Counted from the stretch's first letter, positions 26,371 through 35,012 are shown. The stretch: DNA of 64,000 nucleotides from DYMC01 sp035406705 (GCA_964426675.1 CAYRRM010000003.1:62001-126000), one strand, 5' to 3'. Notes: a model not told the origin generated them from the sequence alone. Numbers and translations: made by a program.

Positions 26371-27248
26371 AAATATTGCGAAATTCGCAACTCCAATTAA
26401 TTGTAAAAATCAGTGAATGTCCGGAATATGAACTTATTGACAGCGGCTCTGGAATGAAATTTGAAAATTTTGCTGGAGTCAAAGTTATCAGACCAGAGCC
26501 TAAAGCATGGTGGAAAAAATCCCTTTCGGAAAATGAATGGAATAAAGCTGATGCCATTTTTATTTCTGATAAGGGGAACTGGATTTTGAGGAGAAATATC
26601 AAAAAAGTATGGAATTTGAAGATTGGAATTCTCAATTTCGAATTGCGTATGAATGATAATTCAAAACATTTAGGAATTTTCCCTGAGCAAGAACCTCACT
26701 GGAATTTTATAAAGGATTGCAGGTCGCTTAAAAATAAAAATGTCCTTAATTTATTTGGATATACTGGAGCCTCAACTCTTTTTGCTTTGTCTGCAGGAGC
26801 TTCCGTAACTCATGTGGATGCATCCTCTCCATCAATAATGTGGGCAAAAAGAAACCTTGAAATTTCTGGTATGTCTTCAAAACCAGTAAGGTGGATACTC
26901 GACGATGCGGTAAAATTTGTAAAGCGCGAAATTCGCAGGGGAAAAAGATATGATGCTATAATTTTGGATCCTCCCGCCTTTGGTAGGGGCCCCAAAGGGG
27001 AACTATGGAAGCTTGAGAATTGTTTAGCCGGACTTCTGGCCGATTGTAGTAAACTACTTTGTGACAATCCATTATTCATAGTTCTTACCATATATAACAT
27101 TGAAGCATCTCCACTTATGCCTTTAAATATTTTTTATGATGTTTTCGGGAAAAACCTGAATGTAGAATCTGGAGAGCTTGCCATAAGGGAAAAACTTACG
27201 AATAGGATATTGCCAATGTCTTTATGGAATATTTGCCACTTTTCATAA
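26367..27248 (+). CDS. Class I SAM-dependent (probably rRNA) methyltransferase
   Basis: 293 residues from a GTG that overlaps the htpX stop as GTGA. An in-frame extension to 26331 exists but is less likely. VLNLFGYTGASTLFALSAGASVTHVDAS is motif I with its follow-on acidic loop, and AIILDPPAFGRGPKGELWKLE carries the DPP(A/S)F catalytic motif of the RlmI/RlmK-like 23S rRNA methyltransferases. The N-terminal PUA domain of RlmI is absent, replaced by about 100 residues of a beta-rich region with PEPKAWWKKSL. Target base unknown. Confidence 0.87.
   Translation: MKILRNSQLQLIVKISECPEYELIDSGSGMKFENFAGVKVIRPEPKAWWKKSLSENEWNKADAIFISDKGNWILRRNIKKVWNLKIGILNFELRMNDNSKHLGIFPEQEPHWNFIKDCRSLKNKNVLNLFGYTGASTLFALSAGASVTHVDASSPSIMWAKRNLEISGMSSKPVRWILDDAVKFVKREIRRGKRYDAIILDPPAFGRGPKGELWKLENCLAGLLADCSKLLCDNPLFIVLTIYNIEASPLMPLNIFYDVFGKNLNVESGELAIREKLTNRILPMSLWNICHFS
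26378..26388. repeat. Palindrome GCGA-AAT-TCGC
   Basis: TTGCGAAATTCGCAA in the second reading frame: codons give L-R-N-S-Q, twelve bases into the methyltransferase gene. Confidence 0.85.
26926..26936. repeat. Palindrome GCGA-AAT-TCGC
   Basis: Second copy in the same gene, in the third reading frame (K-R-E-I-R-R); the only copy with C instead of T before the core. Confidence 0.8.
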
Positions 27249-27330
27249 CTATTTACTTGTATTTTTTTTTTATTATGTTATTTTTTATAAGAGTAAAACA
27301 AAAGTAAAGCAAAATAAAAAAGGGGGAAAT

Positions 27331-28107
27331 ATGCCCGAAGAAATCAAAAAAGAGAATAGTAGTTCTCAGGATCTTTCGGCTAAAATCGAACAACTCGAGA
27401 CTCTGCTCAGAGAAACTGAAGAAACTCGCAGGCAGGGAATGGTTATTGCGAGGCTTTCAATCCTGGCAATACTCATTGCCCTTGGTGTCTTCGCCTGGAA
27501 TCTTTTCAAAATTTACGAAAATTTTACAAGCGAAAATAATTTAAAATTATTGAAAGAACAGGTTTTAGTAGATTTGAAGGATGTGATGAATGGCCCAGAA
27601 GTCAGACTTCTTGAGAAAAAAATAGTAAGTGAATCAGCTCCTAAAGTAGCAAATATATTTATAGAACGTTTCAAAAAGGAATTGCCTATGTTCAAAGATA
27701 AAGGCAATGAACTCTTAAATAATATGAAAGTCTTTATAGAAAACCACCTGAAAGAAGAGTTGACAAAAGTCCTTGAAGAATCTATGGCAGACATTGAAAA
27801 AGATTTGCAGAAAAAGTTTCCTGATTTGAATCCTGAAAAATTGCATAAGACCATCACTGCAGCCCAATATGTTTTCATAGAAGATATTACAGACCATCTT
27901 GAACAAAATCTCGTTGATCTTTCAACTATGTTTGATGGGCTTGAAAGGACTATTTCCGAGTTCAGAAATACTGAAGATTATAAAGCTCTATCAGAAAAAG
28001 AACTTGACGACATAAAACTTGAACTTGCTGAGGCAGTCCTTGAACTTGCTATTTATGAAGTTAATCCACCAAGAGGAGAAAAAAAATATGAAGGAGGCTC
28101 AAAATGA
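27331..28107 (+). CDS. Membrane-anchored helical protein, first of a tandem pair, unknown function
   Basis: 258 residues. Cytoplasmic N-terminus with a coiled-coil stretch (IEQLETLLRETEETRRQ), one transmembrane helix at about 38-60, then roughly 200 residues that look entirely helical and mostly charged (for example ELTKVLEESMADIEKDLQKKF). No enzymatic motif. A GGGGG ribosome binding site stands before the ATG. The gene overlaps the next one as ATGA, and the two proteins share the same plan, which suggests they work together, perhaps as a hetero-oligomer across the inner membrane. Confidence 0.75.
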   Translation: MPEEIKKENSSSQDLSAKIEQLETLLRETEETRRQGMVIARLSILAILIALGVFAWNLFKIYENFTSENNLKLLKEQVLVDLKDVMNGPEVRLLEKKIVSESAPKVANIFIERFKKELPMFKDKGNELLNNMKVFIENHLKEELTKVLEESMADIEKDLQKKFPDLNPEKLHKTITAAQYVFIEDITDHLEQNLVDLSTMFDGLERTISEFRNTEDYKALSEKELDDIKLELAEAVLELAIYEVNPPRGEKKYEGGSK

Positions 28108-28910
28108 ATGATAATATCATCAATAAATTAGAAAACCTCGTAAAACAAGCCAATGATCAAAAAAATAAGGTTTGCGCATCAACTAAAGTGCTATCTATTA
28201 TTTATGTTCTTCTGGCACTTTTTGTAATTGTTTACACAACTTTTCTTAGCGTTCAGATAAGAAGAGCTGTGAAAAACGATAGTGTATCTGCGATTATAAA
28301 AAATATTGTAACAGACCAATTAAACAATATTCCGGCAATGATTGATGATTTTGTTAATACCCAGGCTGAACCTCTTGCTGATACTGCAATAGCAGCAATA
28401 TATGATCAACTACCAACGATTGAAAGCACGGCCAAAAATCTTATAAAAGAGCATTCTTCAACCCTTGTTTCTCAAATAAAGTCCGATCTTTTTCCGCAAT
28501 TTCACGCTATTATAAGGGAAAATGCCAATGAAATCAAGCTTGCTGCTGAAGCTTTAAGTGATGAAGAAGCAACCAAGGAACTCGCAAAAATATTAGTAAA
28601 AAGGATTGCAGAGGAAATAGATTATAGTCACGGTTTGATTGTATCCGAAGCACAAAGCAAAGTAGATGAGATTAATAGGCATTTTGTGGAAATTCTAAAA
28701 AAACCTGAATCTGAATTAACAAATAAAGAAGCATCTCAAAGACGACTAATCACACGTTGGCTTTTCCTTATTGATAGGGAGCAGGGATTGGATAAAATTT
28801 TCCGCACTATAATAAACAGAACCGGTTATAGCTGGGAGTATTTTATGCAAGAACTTGGTATAGCCGATGCTGTAAAAGAAACATTTGAGGGAGGAATCGT
28901 AGAGGAATAA
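28104..28910 (+). CDS. Membrane-anchored helical protein, second of a tandem pair, unknown function
   Basis: 268 residues: short N-terminal helix (IINKLENLVKQANDQKN), one transmembrane helix at about 28-50 (IIYVLLALFVIVYTTFLSV), then a long helical region. The C-terminal third has RRLITRWLFLIDREQGLDKIF and GYSWEYFMQELGI, more globular than in the upstream protein. The start overlaps the upstream stop by four bases. A strong terminator follows, closing a two-gene operon. I do not recognise a family. Confidence 0.75.
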   Translation: MNDNIINKLENLVKQANDQKNKVCASTKVLSIIYVLLALFVIVYTTFLSVQIRRAVKNDSVSAIIKNIVTDQLNNIPAMIDDFVNTQAEPLADTAIAAIYDQLPTIESTAKNLIKEHSSTLVSQIKSDLFPQFHAIIRENANEIKLAAEALSDEEATKELAKILVKRIAEEIDYSHGLIVSEAQSKVDEINRHFVEILKKPESELTNKEASQRRLITRWLFLIDREQGLDKIFRTIINRTGYSWEYFMQELGIADAVKETFEGGIVEE

Positions 28911-28937
28911 ATTATCTCTCCGAATTTACTAAGTAAT

Positions 28938-28966
28938 GGGGGCAAATTATGCCCCCCTATTTTTTT
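28938..28966 (+). terminator. Rho-independent terminator
   Basis: GGGGGC / GCCCCC stem with a seven-base loop, then CTATTTTTTT; it ends the two-gene membrane-protein operon. Confidence 0.85.
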
Positions 28967-29060
28967 ATAAAAATCATTTGATTTTTACGAATATGCCGAT
29001 TATATTATTAAGAATGCCTTAATTATAAGGGAAAAAAAATAATCTTTTTTAGGTTGTTTT

Positions 29061-29756
29061 TTGCCTGATTTTACGAGTTTTACGATGAGAAAGAAAAAAA
29101 AACGCAGTCCAATATCCGATATATGGAAAAAAGTAGAAGACTCTGTTAAATTTTACGCATCAAAGAAAATAAATGAGAGAGAGTTCAAAAAGGCCATTGA
29201 AGAAGCTTCTATACAGGTGAATAAGACCGGAATGCCCGATATGATTGCAAAGAATTTTATCCAACCATATCTGCAGACTTCAAATGGTGTAAAAGTAGAA
29301 TTTACAACAGGGCTCGATGAAAAATGTTATGGAGTATTACCAGAAAATAATTGGTCTAATGTTCTAATAGATCCTCTTGGAATATATAAATTTTATTCTA
29401 TGATCGTTTCAGAAGCAAATTCCGAACTTGTTGACACAGATAATTTTGAGAAAGAGAGAAATTTCTATTTTTTCAGAGAACTTATAAAAGTTCCAGCACC
29501 ATACTTTATTTTCATAACTATTTTGTCAAAACTTTCTATGATGCAGGAAGTTTTCACTGCAGAAAAAAGAGGAGGAAAGAAAATTACACCTGAGGGGCTT
29601 TCAATGATTTCTTATTTTCCTCTTTTGTGGGCTTTAAAACAGTTTGAAGCCTTTTATATGAGGGTACAAAATCGTGATATGCGTTCAGACTTTGGAATAA
29701 TATGGCATGAAGGTGAATGGGTTGAAAAAAATAAGAAACAGGATAGAAAAAAATGA
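29061..29756 (+). CDS. Conserved-looking cytoplasmic protein of unknown function
   Basis: 231 residues, no signal peptide or clear membrane helix. A very basic N-terminus (MRKKKKRSPISDIWKKVED) precedes a mixed alpha/beta region with GVLPENNWSNVLIDPLGIYKFYS, a hydrophobic APYFIFITILSKLSMMQEVF and an end rich in Trp and Tyr. The start used is TTG with AGG seven bases upstream; an ATG at 29085 is possible. It overlaps the PfkB-kinase gene as ATGA, so a link to that kinase is possible. I recognise no family. Confidence 0.7.
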   Translation: MPDFTSFTMRKKKKRSPISDIWKKVEDSVKFYASKKINEREFKKAIEEASIQVNKTGMPDMIAKNFIQPYLQTSNGVKVEFTTGLDEKCYGVLPENNWSNVLIDPLGIYKFYSMIVSEANSELVDTDNFEKERNFYFFRELIKVPAPYFIFITILSKLSMMQEVFTAEKRGGKKITPEGLSMISYFPLLWALKQFEAFYMRVQNRDMRSDFGIIWHEGEWVEKNKKQDRKK

Positions 29757-30700
29757 ATAATTCAATAAAAGGAACAATATTAGTAGTCGGGTTAAATCCT
29801 GCCTGGCAGAAAGTCTTGAAATTTCAGACTTTTGAAAAGGGCATTGTAAATCGGGCTAGTTCAGTATCCTATTGCGCTGCTGGTAAAGGGGTAAATTTCT
29901 GCAGAGCAGTAAAAATATGGAATAATGGAGTAAAAACAAAGAATTTCCTTTTTGCCGGAGGAAAAACAGGAAAACTATTACTAAATGCAATGGACGCTGA
30001 AGGATTGAAATATAAAGTTGTTAACGCTCATGCTGAAACAAGAATATGCACCACATGTCTTTCTATGTCAGACCACAAGATGACTGAATTGATTGAGCCA
30101 TCTGAGACAATTGCAAAGACAGCAGAAAAAGAAATTTTTAACCTGATATTTTCAGAGGCTTCGACGAAAAATTATATTGCTTTATGCGGTACTTTTCCCC
30201 CAGGAATGAATGTTGATTTCTATACAAAAGTAACGCAAGAAGCAAAAAAATTGGAAATTCCTGTTTATATGGATGCAGTACAATATACCGACGGTGCACT
30301 TGCTGCCGGAGTTGACATATTGAAAGTAAATGAGGAAGAAATAATATCAATTGGAGGAAAAAAAGATATCAAAGCTTCTGCCAAAGAATGTTTAAAAAAA
30401 TATCCCATAAAAGTAATAGCTGTTACAGCCGGGGCAAATAATGCGTTTTTATTTACGGAAAATATTGCATTTGAGTATTCAATTCCACCTATCGATAATT
30501 TCGTTAACCCTCTTGGTGCTGGCGATACTGTAGGAGCAATAATGCTTGCAGAAATTTCATCTGGAAAAGACCTTTTTGAGAGTTTTGCTATTGGTTTAGC
30601 GGCTGGATGTGCAAGTTGCATGCATGATTTACCTGCTTTCTTTGAGCCAAAAAATGTCCCGCGAATTCTTTCAAAAATAAAAAAGAGAAAAATAATCTAA
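29753..30700 (+). CDS. PfkB-family sugar-phosphate kinase (1-phosphofructokinase / tagatose-6-P kinase type)
   Basis: 315 residues. It opens with ILVVGLNPAWQKVL and has AAGKGVNFCRAVKIWN, the first PfkB signature region, then CGTFPPGMNVDFY and the second signature NPLGAGDTVGAIMLAEI with the catalytic Asp. LNPAxQ and GKGxN are typical of the group phosphorylating fructose-1-phosphate or tagatose-6-phosphate to a bisphosphate. The usual phosphotransferase partners are absent, so the substrate is open. It overlaps the preceding unknown gene by four bases. Confidence 0.88.
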   Translation: MNNSIKGTILVVGLNPAWQKVLKFQTFEKGIVNRASSVSYCAAGKGVNFCRAVKIWNNGVKTKNFLFAGGKTGKLLLNAMDAEGLKYKVVNAHAETRICTTCLSMSDHKMTELIEPSETIAKTAEKEIFNLIFSEASTKNYIALCGTFPPGMNVDFYTKVTQEAKKLEIPVYMDAVQYTDGALAAGVDILKVNEEEIISIGGKKDIKASAKECLKKYPIKVIAVTAGANNAFLFTENIAFEYSIPPIDNFVNPLGAGDTVGAIMLAEISSGKDLFESFAIGLAAGCASCMHDLPAFFEPKNVPRILSKIKKRKII

Positions 30701-30719
30701 AAAATACAATATTTTTATA

Positions 30720-31265
30720 ATGATGTTCTTGTTATTAGTTTTTCTTTTTACTTTAATCATAATTGTTGCTTTGATATATAATTCATTTATATCCAAGAAA
30801 AATATGGCAGAAAAAGCCTTTGCCACAATTGATGTAATGTTAAAAAAACGTTTTGATTTGATTCCTGGATTGGTGGAAACCGTGAAAGGTTACGCAAAAC
30901 ACGAACGTGAAACTCTTGAAAAATTGATAGAAATTAGGGCAACCAGCACAAAAAACATCTCTAATGATGAAAAAATTAGACTCGGCATTGAGTCTGCTCC
31001 TCTTATGACAAAACTTCTTGCTTTGTCCGAAAACTACCCTGATTTAAAAGCAAATCAAAATTTTCTTAATCTTCAAAAGAATTTAACCGAGATTGAAGAG
31101 CAAATCTCTGCTGCAAGAAGAGCCTATAATGCAGCTGTAACGGATTTTAACAATTCGTGTGAAATGTTCCCTGGCAATTTATTTGCAATGCTATTTGGTT
31201 TCAATAAAAAATCATTGTTTTCAATTACTGAAGATGAAAAAATAAATAAACACCTAAATTTCTAA
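30720..31265 (+). CDS. lemA: LemA-family membrane protein
   Basis: 181 residues: one N-terminal membrane helix (MMFLLLVFLFTLIIIVALIYNSFI), then the LemA helical domain with FATIDVMLKKRFDLIPGLVETVKGYAKHE, a hallmark block, and ISAARRAYNAAVTDFNN followed by MFPGNLFAMLFGF. LemA proteins often accompany HtpX-type proteases or TPM-domain proteins; here an HtpX-type gene is 4.4 kb upstream, not adjacent. The molecular role is not settled. It starts 20 bases after the kinase gene on the same strand. Confidence 0.93.
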   Translation: MMFLLLVFLFTLIIIVALIYNSFISKKNMAEKAFATIDVMLKKRFDLIPGLVETVKGYAKHERETLEKLIEIRATSTKNISNDEKIRLGIESAPLMTKLLALSENYPDLKANQNFLNLQKNLTEIEEQISAARRAYNAAVTDFNNSCEMFPGNLFAMLFGFNKKSLFSITEDEKINKHLNF

Positions 31266-31280
31266 GGTTAGAGTTTTTAT

Positions 31281-31865
31281 ATGGAGCCTTTAAATCAAAA
31301 TCTGATAATAGCAATTATAATGGGGATAGGCTTAAGCGCAGCTTGTGGTTTCCGTGTTTTTATACCAATGTTAATAATTTCTATTGCTGCCAGGTATGGT
31401 CATATAAAGCTAGCGGAAAATTTTATATGGCTATCTTCATGGCCAGCACTTATAACATTTTTAACGGCCTCCATCCTTGAAATCGCAACATACTATATAC
31501 CAATAGTAGATAATATTATGGATAATTTGAGTACTCCTACAGCTATTATAGCGGGAATAATTCTTTCTTCTTCGATTATAATTGATATTTCTCCGCTTGT
31601 GAAATGGACTCTCGCAATCATCGTGGGAGGTGGGACTGCAGGAGGAATTCAAACATTAACAGCTTTAATTAGGGCATCAAGTTCAGTAATTACAGCAGGA
31701 ATTGCTAATTGTATTATTTCAACAATTGAGCTTTTTCTATCTCTCATATTATCAGTGTTTGCTATATTTCTACCAATAATAGGACTTATAATAGTTTTTA
31801 TATTTTTACTTAAAACTTTACATATTCTGTTTCTGTCAAAGTCTTCCACAAGAAAAAAAGCATGA
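31281..31865 (+). CDS. DUF4126-family integral membrane protein
   Basis: 194 residues with five or six hydrophobic helices. The start MGIGLSAACGFRVFIPMLIISIAARYG matches the conserved GxGLxxACGFRVFxP block I associate with DUF4126, and ILEIATYYIPIVDNIMD follows as usual. Function unknown in the family. It is 15 bases after lemA and overlaps the next small gene by four bases. Confidence 0.85.
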   Translation: MEPLNQNLIIAIIMGIGLSAACGFRVFIPMLIISIAARYGHIKLAENFIWLSSWPALITFLTASILEIATYYIPIVDNIMDNLSTPTAIIAGIILSSSIIIDISPLVKWTLAIIVGGGTAGGIQTLTALIRASSSVITAGIANCIISTIELFLSLILSVFAIFLPIIGLIIVFIFLLKTLHILFLSKSSTRKKA

Positions 31866-32116
31866 CGAAGATGAAAGATCCTTTAAAAGATTATAACCTT
31901 AATTTTGACAATTATCCCAACTGGAAACAGGGGTTGATTTATGGATTATCAGGAGGAATCATTTCAGCAATCTGCATCGACTTACCTCTCCTTATTGTAA
32001 TTGCTAGAATGAAATCCCAAACGCTTTCTTCAAATTATTTATTTTGCGCAGGAGTTTTTTTATTCTGTTTTTTTATTTTTGGATCTTATGGTGCTTTCAA
32101 ACCACCAAAATCGTAA
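31862..32116 (+). CDS. Small two-helix membrane protein of unknown function
   Basis: 84 residues, start ATG overlapping the DUF4126 stop (ATGA). Two hydrophobic helices (GLIYGLSGGIISAICIDLPLLIVI and YLFCAGVFLFCFFIFGSYGAF). The overlap and the membrane character suggest cooperation with the DUF4126 protein; no family is recognised. Confidence 0.7.
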   Translation: MTKMKDPLKDYNLNFDNYPNWKQGLIYGLSGGIISAICIDLPLLIVIARMKSQTLSSNYLFCAGVFLFCFFIFGSYGAFKPPKS

Positions 32117-32241
32117 GCCTAAATTTAGGGCCTACTGAAAAAAGATTTTTGCATTTTGGGCGAAAAATTTTTCTGCATATCCACTATATGTTCTGAAAAA
32201 TTCTCTACCTTCGCCGTCTTTTTTTCTTATTTCTCTCAGTT

Positions 32242-32364
32242 TTAGGCTCTCGATACCGCCGTTTTCAGGTTCATTCCGAGAAGCCCCAGCCTGATCCAGA
32301 TTTCCGATCCCTCTTTCGTCTTGTATCTTATCGGTTTGAGCCAGAGATGCTTCTTTTTGACGGC
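32242..32364 (-). pseudogene. Remnant of a transposase C-terminus
   Basis: On the minus strand about 40 codons read KKKHLWLKPIRYKTKEG.. IWIRLGLLGMNLKTAVSRA then stop, which resembles the end of an IS5/IS1182-type transposase (Arg/Tyr-rich segment, then LGxxxMNLKTAV). A stop codon interrupts the frame just upstream (32365-32367). The stretch is clearly richer in G+C than its surroundings. A possible element end, GGGCCTACTGAAAAAAG, begins at 32128, next to the perfect palindrome CCTAAATTTAGG (32118-32129). The remnant seems to span about 32128-32400; the other end is not recognisable. Confidence 0.45.
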
Positions 32365-32509
32365 TCAAGTGGGGAGGATTTTGAAGGGGCACCTTGATAT
32401 TCCTTGCAATTTAAAGCATTTTTTTGAGAACATTATACTACATAAATACTTACTTGTCAAATAATTATATAATATCTTTTGAATTTTTCAGTAAAGCCTA
32501 ACTAAATCA

Positions 32510-32588
32510 TGGTCGGGGCGGTGAGATTCGAACTCACGACCTTCTGCTCCCAAGGCAGACGCGCTAAACCAGACTGCGCTACGCCCCG
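32510..32588 (-). tRNA. tRNA-Pro, anticodon TGG
   Basis: Minus strand. Acceptor stem CGGGGCG/CGCCCCG, D arm GCGC..GCGC, anticodon arm TCTGC-CTTGGGA-GCAGA giving anticodon TGG, variable loop AGGTC, T arm GTGAG-TTCGAAT-CTCAC, discriminator A and an encoded CCA (32510-32512). All stems pair without mismatch. It is the only RNA gene found in the window and sits between the transposase remnant and metY. Confidence 0.97.
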
Positions 32589-32670
32589 CTGAAGAAATTG
32601 TATGAAGAACTTGAAGTGCGCACTATAGCATTAAATAAAAATAAAACAAGTCAGACTTTTTAGTAAAAAT

Positions 32671-33972
32671 TTATTTTTGCGAAATTCGCAATGCCTGATC
32701 GAAATCTGCTTTGATATCATCAATATCTTCAAGTCCAACGGATACTCTTATAAAATCTGGAGTAACACCTGATGCTATTTGTGCATCTTCAGTCATTTGT
32801 TGGTGACTTGTTGATGCTGGATGAAGGACTAGAGTTTTTGCGTCTCCAACATTAGCCAGATGGCTTGCAAGTTTTACTGAGTTAATAAATTTTTCAGCTG
32901 CTTTATAGCCGCCTTTTATTCCGAAGCCAAAAACTGAACCAAAACTGCCTTTTAAATACTTTTTCGCAATTTGATGCCATTTGTGCTCTTCGAGACCTGT
33001 ATAATTTACCCATGATATACAGGGATGATTTTTTAGAAATTTTGCCAGTTCAATAGCATTTTCACCGTGTTTTTTCATTCTTAAAGGCAGGGTTTCTACT
33101 CCTTGAAGAATTAAGAATGAATTAAAAGGAGAAGGGCAAAGGCCAATATTTCTCATCCCTTGAATTCTCGCTTTAATTATGAAGGCAACATTCCCCATTC
33201 CAGGAACATTCGAGAGGGCATCCCATATTTTAAGTCCGTGATAACTTGGATCAGGCTCAGTAAACTCTGGAAATTTTCCGTTCCCCCAATTAAAATTTCC
33301 GCTGTCAACGATTATTCCTCCGATTGAAGTTCCGTGTCCACCCAACCATTTTGTGCAGGAATATACTATAACATCTGCGCCATATTTGAAAGGTTTGCAT
33401 ATTGAAGGAGCAAAAGTGTTATCTACAAAAAAAGGAATTTTAGCTTTATGAGCTACCTCTGCTATTTTCTCAAAATCCGGTACGTCTCCCTTGGGATTTC
33501 CAATGGTTTCAGCGTAAATAAGTTTTGTATTTTGCTTTATATTTTTTTTGATATTTTCAGGGCTGAAATCTTCAATAAAAGTTGTTTCAATTCCAAAGCG
33601 TGGAAATGTATATCTGAAAAGTGTATCTGTTCCACCGTATAACGATGCTGAACTTATTATATTATCTCCTGTTCTGGCAATATTTGTGATAGCCAAAAAA
33701 ATAGCTGCCATACCACTTGAAGTTGCAAGGGCTCCTGTGCCTTCATCTATTGCGGCTATTCTTTTTTCCAGGACATCTGTAGTTGGATTCATAAGTCTGG
33801 TATAAATGTTTCCAAACTCCTTAAGTGAAAATAGATTTGCTGCATGCTCTGCAGATTTAAAGACATAACTGGTTGTTTGATAAATTGGGACGGCACGTGC
33901 ACCAGTAGTGGAATCTGGAGTTTGCCCTGCATGTAGAGCCAATGTAGGAACTTTTAACTTATTATCATTCAT
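32671..33972 (-). CDS. metY: O-acetylhomoserine sulfhydrylase (aminocarboxypropyltransferase)
   Basis: 433 residues of the Cys/Met PLP family. The long MetY form is shown by TLALHAGQTPDSTTGARAVPIYQTTSY, YTRLMNPTTDVLEKRI, LYGGTDTLFRYTFPRFGI and the PLP lysine in YSCTKWLGGHGTSIGG. It makes homocysteine directly from O-acetylhomoserine and sulfide, so with metX (16237-17382) it completes a direct sulfhydrylation route. It is 30 bases after an Rrf2-type regulator gene and has AAGGAG. Its C-terminal codons contain one copy of the dispersed palindrome. Confidence 0.96.
   Translation of the reverse strand: MNDNKLKVPTLALHAGQTPDSTTGARAVPIYQTTSYVFKSAEHAANLFSLKEFGNIYTRLMNPTTDVLEKRIAAIDEGTGALATSSGMAAIFLAITNIARTGDNIISSASLYGGTDTLFRYTFPRFGIETTFIEDFSPENIKKNIKQNTKLIYAETIGNPKGDVPDFEKIAEVAHKAKIPFFVDNTFAPSICKPFKYGADVIVYSCTKWLGGHGTSIGGIIVDSGNFNWGNGKFPEFTEPDPSYHGLKIWDALSNVPGMGNVAFIIKARIQGMRNIGLCPSPFNSFLILQGVETLPLRMKKHGENAIELAKFLKNHPCISWVNYTGLEEHKWHQIAKKYLKGSFGSVFGFGIKGGYKAAEKFINSVKLASHLANVGDAKTLVLHPASTSHQQMTEDAQIASGVTPDFIRVSVGLEDIDDIKADFDQALRISQK
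32679..32689. repeat. Palindrome GCGA-AAT-TCGC
   Basis: TTGCGAAATTCGCAA, forming codons for L-R-I-S-Q, the penultimate residues of MetY. Confidence 0.85.
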
Positions 33973-34002
33973 TCTTTCTCCTTACACATAAACTAAATTT
34001 TT

Positions 34003-34410
34003 TTAAATTTTATTTAACATTATTTCTTCCAATGAAATATTATCAAAGATATTCTTTATTCTTGCTGCGAGTTTTTTCCATAACACATGTGCCTTGCAAT
34101 TATTAATCAGGTCACATGAATCTTTATCTTCTACGCAATTTGTAAAATATATTGGGCCTTCAAAGAGTTCAATAATCTCACTTAACTTTATTTCAGAAGG
34201 ACTCCTGGTAAGGGCATATCCGCCAAAACATCCTCTTGTCGTTTTTATTAAACGAGCATTTTTAAGTGAAATCATTATTTGTTCCATGTAAGGCTCTGTA
34301 ATTTTTTGAGCTCTCGCAATTTCTTTTCCTTGAACAAATTTCTTGTCTTTTGTCTCTGCAATTTGCAGAAGAATCCTCAGACCATATCTTGTTTTTGTAG
34401 AAAATTTCAT
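34003..34410 (-). CDS. Rrf2-family transcriptional regulator (CymR/IscR-like)
   Basis: 135 residues. KFSTKTRYGLRILLQIAE is the family start, EIARAQKITEPYMEQIMISLKNARLIKTTRGCFGGYALTRSP is the winged helix, and the C-terminal loop holds three Cys (NCVEDKDSCDLINNCKAH), the spacing used for an iron-sulfur cluster in IscR/NsrR-type members. With metY directly downstream it may sense sulfide, cysteine or cluster status and control sulfur assimilation, as CymR does in firmicutes. That role is inferred from position. Confidence 0.9.
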   Translation of the reverse strand: MKFSTKTRYGLRILLQIAETKDKKFVQGKEIARAQKITEPYMEQIMISLKNARLIKTTRGCFGGYALTRSPSEIKLSEIIELFEGPIYFTNCVEDKDSCDLINNCKAHVLWKKLAARIKNIFDNISLEEIMLNKI

Positions 34411-34476
34411 TTTAAAGTTTATTTTTTTGATAAATTATACTATAATTATATATTTTCAAAAAAAAAAGCTGAATTA

Positions 34477-34995
34477 CTACCATTTTTCGAAGTGTATTTT
34501 TTCTTTGTCAAATCTGGTTCTTGGCTCTTTTTTTTCTGCCGGAAAACCCAATGCAATAGCAGCTATCGGAATAATATTTTCTGGAAGCTTAAAATATTCT
34601 TTGATATAGGATATTCTTTCAGTTCGCGGATGAACACCAAGCCAGCATGCACCCAATCCAAGAATTGATGAGGCAAGAAGGATATTTTGAATTGCTGCAG
34701 AGCAATCCTGTAGCAGGAATGACAATTCATTCCCATGAGCTCTTTTAATATCTCCGCATACTATTATTCCGAGTGGTGCAGAGGAGAGCATTTTTCCATT
34801 TGGTAGAGCTTCTGTTATTTTTATCAAAGTGTTCTTGTTTTTTATAACTATAAATTCCCATGGATCCTTTGCTACTGCTGATGGAGCTGCCATAGCAGCT
34901 TCCAGAATATCTTTTATCATTTCTTCTGGGATTTCTTTTTCTTGAAAAACTCTAATTGAGCGCCTTGCGAAAATCGCAGATAATTTTTCGTTCAT
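34477..34995 (-). CDS. Nitroreductase-family flavoprotein
   Basis: 172 residues. ARRSIRVFQEKEIPEEMIKDILEAAMAAPSA is the FMN-binding start, with WEFIVIKN, then SAAIQNILLASSILGLGACWLG and the end AALGFPAEKKEPRTRF, all family standard. These small enzymes reduce nitro compounds or quinones with NAD(P)H; some act in thiol or flavin metabolism. It is 18 bases after the GT39-like gene on the same strand. Substrate unknown. Confidence 0.9.
   Translation of the reverse strand: MNEKLSAIFARRSIRVFQEKEIPEEMIKDILEAAMAAPSAVAKDPWEFIVIKNKNTLIKITEALPNGKMLSSAPLGIIVCGDIKRAHGNELSFLLQDCSAAIQNILLASSILGLGACWLGVHPRTERISYIKEYFKLPENIIPIAAIALGFPAEKKEPRTRFDKEKIHFEKW
34967..34977. repeat. Palindrome GCGA-AAA-TCGC
   Basis: In the nitroreductase gene, coding for A-I-F-A at residues 7-10. 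Confidence 0.8.
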
Positions 34996-35012
34996 AGTCT
35001 TCCTCCCTTTTT

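Noticed and set aside
32132..32392. 86-codon minus-strand reading frame
   Set aside because: It runs through the transposase relic in a different frame from the recognisable C-terminus; composition is not protein-like.
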